This document shows positions 60,637 through 64,000 of a stretch of DNA of 64,000 nucleotides, in pieces; position 1 is the stretch's first letter, and each line of letters begins with the position of its first letter. The notes beneath the pieces were generated by a model. The model was not told where the DNA came from and made no database searches. It saw nothing but the letters and a program-made list of their open reading frames with translations. The translations under genes were made by a program, and so were the position numbers. Source of the stretch: Candidatus Eiseniibacteriota bacterium (lineage in GTDB: Bacteria; Orphanbacterota; Orphanbacteria; Orphanbacterales; Orphanbacteraceae); assembly GCA_024276995.1 (NCBI GenBank), contig JAJRWB010000021.1:1-64000 (forward strand), in the 5' to 3' direction.

Positions 60637-62103
60637 ATGCTGGAATGGCTACGCGAGTTGGCACCGATCCTCATCCTGCTGGCGGTCGTCACGATCGTGA
60701 TCAGCCGTCTTCCGAAGATCGAGATTTCCCACAGCGCCGCGTTCCGCCGGCGCCGGTTGCTGAACTGGCTTCCCCTCGGGTTGACGTACGCGTTTCTCTA
60801 CATGGCACGGTACAACCTGAAGGTGAGCAAGTTCGCCTTCGAAAGCATGCAGGGCACCGACGGCGGACCGATGATGGGAAACGAGGCGTTCGGCGTGATC
60901 TTCGGCGTGGGCACCGTGATCTACGGATTCTCCTTTCTCATCAACGGACCGCTCACCGACCGTTTCGGCGGCCGTTTCTCGATTCTCGTCGGCGCGGCCG
61001 GCGCTCTTCTGATGAACCTGCTGATGGGCCTCGTCACGGTGTCGCTCGTGAACCATGGTCCCGGATACCTCTTCTTCGCAGGCCATTTCGTCACCGTCTT
61101 TTCGGTGCTCTACGGCGCGAACATGTATTTCCAGAGCTTCGGCGCCGTGGCGATCGTCAAGGTGAACGCCTCGTGGTTCCACGTTCGGGAACGGGGTGTG
61201 TTCGGCGCCATCTTCGGCATACTGATCTCTCTCGGGATCTACTTCGCCTTCGATTGGAGTATGCTCATCCTGAATGGGATCGGCCTGACGTGGGTCTTCT
61301 TCTTCCCCGCGGTGGCGCTCGGAATCTTCTGGGTTCTCGATGTTTTTCTCGTCAGGAATACGCCCGGCGAGGCGGGACAGAAGGATTTCGACACGGCGGA
61401 CGCCTCATCGGGCGACGACGGCCCGAAGCTGGGGGCGGTGGCGGTTTTCAAGCTGATGCTCCGCAACCCGATCATCATGACCATCGCCGGCGTCGAGTTT
61501 TGCAGCGGCTTTCTCCGGCAGTCGATCATGCAGTGGTTCCGCACTTTCGCGAAGCAAACCGATGCGGTGCTCGGCCTCAAGTCGTCTTTCGTCTATGAAA
61601 ACTGGGGGCTCCTCCTCTGTTGCGCCGGGATTCTCGGCGGTGTGGTGGCGGGGGTGATCTCCGACCATGTCTTCCAGTCGCGCCGCGGACCGGTGGCGGC
61701 GCTTCTCTACATGCTCATGCTCGCCGGATCGATCGCCCTTGTGTTCGTTTACAGAACCCCGCTGGTCGGCGCACTCGTGCTGATCATGTCGATGGCCGTC
61801 ATCGGCGTGCACGGAATGCTCTCGGGCACGGCGAGCATGGACTTCGGCGGAAGAAAGAATGTCGGCATCGCCGTGGGGATCATCGACGGATTCGTTTATC
61901 TCGGAACCGCCGTTATGTCGTTCACCTACGCCGTCATCCTGCCGCGGGAGGAGCTCGGCGTGGGAGGGGCGATCGCCGGCGCGGCGACCGATCCGGCGAA
62001 ATGGATCGCCTGGCCGATCGCCATGATTCCGGCGGCACTCCTGGGGCTCTTCCTCGCGGTGCGCGTGTGGAATGCGACGGCGTCGAGGTTGACGGCGAAA
62101 TAG
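60637..62103 (+). CDS. OPA-family (GlpT/UhpT-like) major facilitator transporter
   Basis: 488 residues with about twelve to thirteen helices. The motif GLTYAFLYMARYNLKVSKFA in the first helices is the organophosphate:phosphate antiporter signature (glycerol-3-phosphate or sugar-phosphate in exchange for phosphate), and LTDRFGGRFSILVGAAGAL is the MFS loop 2-3 motif. An extra N-terminal helix (about 7-23) precedes the MFS core. GGAGG precedes the ATG. Uptake of a phosphorylated sugar or alcohol fits a cell surface carrying phosphoester-cleaving enzymes, but the substrate cannot be read from sequence. Confidence 0.82.
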   Translation: MLEWLRELAPILILLAVVTIVISRLPKIEISHSAAFRRRRLLNWLPLGLTYAFLYMARYNLKVSKFAFESMQGTDGGPMMGNEAFGVIFGVGTVIYGFSFLINGPLTDRFGGRFSILVGAAGALLMNLLMGLVTVSLVNHGPGYLFFAGHFVTVFSVLYGANMYFQSFGAVAIVKVNASWFHVRERGVFGAIFGILISLGIYFAFDWSMLILNGIGLTWVFFFPAVALGIFWVLDVFLVRNTPGEAGQKDFDTADASSGDDGPKLGAVAVFKLMLRNPIIMTIAGVEFCSGFLRQSIMQWFRTFAKQTDAVLGLKSSFVYENWGLLLCCAGILGGVVAGVISDHVFQSRRGPVAALLYMLMLAGSIALVFVYRTPLVGALVLIMSMAVIGVHGMLSGTASMDFGGRKNVGIAVGIIDGFVYLGTAVMSFTYAVILPREELGVGGAIAGAATDPAKWIAWPIAMIPAALLGLFLAVRVWNATASRLTAK

Positions 62104-62164
62104 ACGCGGCCGGCACGCCCGGTCCGGCGACGGAAAGACAACACGTGAACAACCGGAGGCTTTC

Positions 62165-63160
62165 ATGAGTTCCATTCTCGATACGGTGCTTCTTTTCGCG
62201 CTCCCCGCTTCGGGCAAGTCGGAAGTGCGCAGGTACATCGACGGCCTTTCCCCCGACGTCTGCCGGAACGAAATGCACATCGGTCCCACGTTGCAGCTCG
62301 ACGACTATCCGTATGTCCATTTCATGCACCGCATCGACGATGAGCTGCACGCCCGGGGTGTGGATTACATCTTCTACCGCGGGCCGGCCCGTCCCTTCCG
62401 GGACAATTTCGAGTGGGGAACGCTGATCCATCTTCTCAACGAAGACTACGACGATCTCGAGGCGGGCCGCACATTCGCCGTCCCGTCGGCGGCGCAGCTT
62501 CTCTTCGACCGTCTCGACGAAGCGCGCGCGAAGGTGGGGCTTCCGCGCGCGCTCGGCGATGTACCGTACGCGGTCCGGCGGGACGTGGCGGCGGCGCTCG
62601 AGGAGGAATGCGCCGCGCACCTGGCGGAGAGGAACGAGACGAACAGCGCCGACCGCGAAGGGAAGACGGTGATCATCGAGGCGGCGCGCGGCGGGCCGAA
62701 CGGCGCCGCCTTCCCGCTGACTCCCCCGCAGGGTTACGAATACTCCCTTTCAATTCTGTCGGAGAAGATTCTCGACCGTGCGGGAATCCTTTACGTATGG
62801 GTCACGCCGGAGCAGTCGCGGGGTAAGAACATCGAAAGGGGCCGGCCCGACGGCCAAGGATCGATCCTCTTCCATTCCGTCCCGATGGAAGTGATGCTCG
62901 GCGAGTACGGTTGCGACGACATGGAGTACCTCATCGGGAAGTCGGGAAAGCCCGATACGATCCGCGTGGAGAGGATCGTGTCCGAAGGAGATCGCTACGT
63001 CACCCGGGAATGGTGGATCCCGGTGGCCCGTTTCGACAACCGCGACGATCTCACCACCTTCGTGCGCAACGACCGCGCGGAGTGGAAGGACGACGAGATC
63101 TCCCGCCTCCACAAGGGCCTCGGCGACGCCCTCGGGACGCTCGCGCGGCTGCGCGGATGA
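62165..63160 (+). CDS. P-loop-like protein of unknown function
   Basis: 331 residues, soluble. It begins LLFALPASGKSEVRRYIDGL, a Walker-A-like motif (A-x2-A-SGKS), followed by QLDDYPYVHFMHRIDDEL and, further on, KTVIIEAARGGPNGAAFPLT with a possible Walker-B/acidic position. The rest matches nothing I recognise; a small-molecule kinase or nucleotide hydrolase is possible. GGAGG stands 5 bases before the ATG, 61 bases after the transporter gene. A good terminator follows. Confidence 0.7.
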   Translation: MSSILDTVLLFALPASGKSEVRRYIDGLSPDVCRNEMHIGPTLQLDDYPYVHFMHRIDDELHARGVDYIFYRGPARPFRDNFEWGTLIHLLNEDYDDLEAGRTFAVPSAAQLLFDRLDEARAKVGLPRALGDVPYAVRRDVAAALEEECAAHLAERNETNSADREGKTVIIEAARGGPNGAAFPLTPPQGYEYSLSILSEKILDRAGILYVWVTPEQSRGKNIERGRPDGQGSILFHSVPMEVMLGEYGCDDMEYLIGKSGKPDTIRVERIVSEGDRYVTREWWIPVARFDNRDDLTTFVRNDRAEWKDDEISRLHKGLGDALGTLARLRG

Positions 63161-63188
63161 AAGGCGATGTCGCGCGCGGTGAATCGAC

Positions 63189-63212
63189 GCCCCGCCGCCG
63201 GCGGGGCTTTTT
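63189..63212 (+). terminator. Intrinsic terminator
   Basis: GCCCCGCC-GCC-GGCGGGGC is a perfect 8-bp stem with a 3-base loop followed by TTTTT. It ends the P-loop gene transcript and separates it from the oxidoreductase gene. Confidence 0.85.
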
Positions 63213-63303
63213 CGCTTTGCTGTAAGATCCCACCTTCTCGTCGGACCCACGGTGTAGCCGCCCCGATCGGTTCGATCCGCGGGCGCCCCTGCAAGGAGCA
63301 AGC

Positions 63304-64000
63304 GTGAAGATTCCCGAGACCGTGGCGAGGTTGTTTCGCCGAAAACGAATAGAGCCTTCCTACCCGGCGCTTCCCAATATCTCGCCCGACGGGGAGTCGA
63401 ACGTTTCCGGCATCTACGTGGTGGGTGAACTCGCCGGAACGCCTCTCGTGAAGCTCGGCCTCAACGCCGGGCACGATCTCGTGCAGAGGATCGGCCCCGC
63501 CCTTCTCAAGGAACGTGGCGGCGGCGGCGACGATGCGTACGATCTCGTGATCATCGGTGCGGGCAGCTCGGGCATCGCCGCCACGGTGGCGGCGAAGGAT
63601 CTCGGCCTCAGGGTGGTCGCCCTGGAAGCGGCGGCGCTGGCGAACACCTTCGTCACCATGATGAAGGGGAAGCTCCTCTTCGCCGAACCGGAAGCGCTCG
63701 AGAAGACGTCGCGGGTCTGGTTCGAAGAGTGCCGCAAGGAGGAACTTCTCGATCGGTGGCGGGCCATGGTGCGCGACGAGAAACTCCCGATCCATGAACA
63801 GGAGAAGGTGGTCGATATTCGTGGCGTGAAAGGCGCGTTCACCGTGGTGAGCGACGCGGCGGAGTACAAGGCGAAGCGCGTCGTTCTCTGCATGGGCAAG
63901 GCGGGAAACCCGCGCCGCCTCGGCGTGCCGGGGGAGAAGGAAAACGCAGGGAAGATCCACCACAACCTTCTCGACGCAGACGATTTTCATGGGAAGAAGA
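63304..64000 (+). CDS. FAD-dependent pyridine-nucleotide oxidoreductase, 3' end outside window
   Basis: The first 232 residues are visible, open to the window end. Residues 81-95 (LVIIGAGSSGIAATV) are a GxGxxG dinucleotide-binding motif, followed by NTFVTMMKGKLLFAEP, which resembles YpdA/thioredoxin-reductase-like flavoproteins without an active-site disulfide. Unusually, about 80 residues precede it and contain NVSGIYVVGELAGTPLVKLG, which in ordinary family members is the C-terminal FAD-contact motif (GIYAIGDxAG). The order is therefore circularly permuted or the motif duplicated. AAGGAG lies 5 bases before the GTG. It is too incomplete to assign a substrate. Confidence 0.78.
   Translation, partial: MKIPETVARLFRRKRIEPSYPALPNISPDGESNVSGIYVVGELAGTPLVKLGLNAGHDLVQRIGPALLKERGGGGDDAYDLVIIGAGSSGIAATVAAKDLGLRVVALEAAALANTFVTMMKGKLLFAEPEALEKTSRVWFEECRKEELLDRWRAMVRDEKLPIHEQEKVVDIRGVKGAFTVVSDAAEYKAKRVVLCMGKAGNPRRLGVPGEKENAGKIHHNLLDADDFHGKK

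Noticed and set aside
63304-64000. merA completing the mercury operon
   Set aside because: It is 45 kb away, has no HMA domain or CxxxxC redox pair in the visible part, and resembles YpdA-type flavoproteins instead.

Overview
This 64-kb window is GC-rich (roughly 60-65 %) and tightly packed. The organism looks like a diderm (Gram-negative-type) bacterium: it encodes a phosphate-selective-type porin, several lipoproteins with clear lipoboxes, a type IV prepilin-like protein and periplasmic multihaem cytochromes. The strongest taxonomic hint is a FlgD-like / type-A C-terminal sorting domain (YPNPFNPST ... GVYFxRL ... R-stop) on five intact secreted proteins and on three damaged loci. That feature, together with many sulfatase-fold lipoproteins, points to the FCB-related candidate phyla (Eisenbacteria, Krumholzibacteriota, Latescibacterota type). 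This placement is an inference from gene content, not from a marker gene.

Layout. 1-0.8 kb: three stacked palindromes, a 5'-truncated DUF4143 ATPase and an orphan FlgD tail. 0.9-5.2 kb: secreted GH13 amylase, prepilin-like protein, secreted endonuclease I. 5.3-12.1 kb: three sulfatase-fold genes, an octahaem HAO-like cytochrome and an SGNH protein. 12.2-16.9 kb: RRM protein, fatty-acid desaturase, nitronate-monooxygenase-like flavoprotein, secreted repeat protein. 17.0-18.5 kb: a small mercury operon whose MerR gene lacks any ATG/GTG/TTG start. 18.5-24.5 kb: membrane glycosyltransferase, frameshifted secreted protein, nitrilase, porin, HDOD protein. 24.5-32.3 kb: SpoIIE-type phosphatase, a secreted gene split by an in-frame stop, a haem/TPR lipoprotein, a damaged FlgD-tailed gene, a small lipoprotein and a periplasmic protein. 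32.4-39.0 kb (minus strand): probable four-gene operon for two large secreted proteins, a small membrane protein and a K+ channel fused to a response-regulator receiver domain. 39.3-57.4 kb: a long envelope-glycan region (O-antigen-ligase-like, TMTC-like, SGNH, MBOAT, several polytopic glycosyltransferase-like proteins and two more sulfatase-fold proteins), interrupted by a structured RNA/leader region and a secreted EEP nuclease. 57.4-64 kb: GH53 galactanase, conserved small protein, sixth sulfatase-fold protein, OPA-family transporter, P-loop protein and an FAD oxidoreductase cut by the window end.

How the genes fit together. The recurring theme is the cell surface: making, modifying and degrading extracellular polymers. 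Six sulfatase-fold proteins all carry Thr where true sulfatases need Cys or Ser, so they are more likely phosphatases or phospho-group transferases acting outside the inner membrane. They lie among lipid-linked-sugar glycosyltransferases and acyl-transfer (MBOAT/SGNH) genes. A second theme is redox and sensing: HAO-like and TPR multihaem cytochromes, HDOD plus SpoIIE phosphatase, and the channel-receiver fusion. Several promoters share an extended -10 box (TGnTATAAT-like). No tRNA, rRNA, CRISPR array, transposase or origin was recognised. All functions are read from sequence motifs without database searches.
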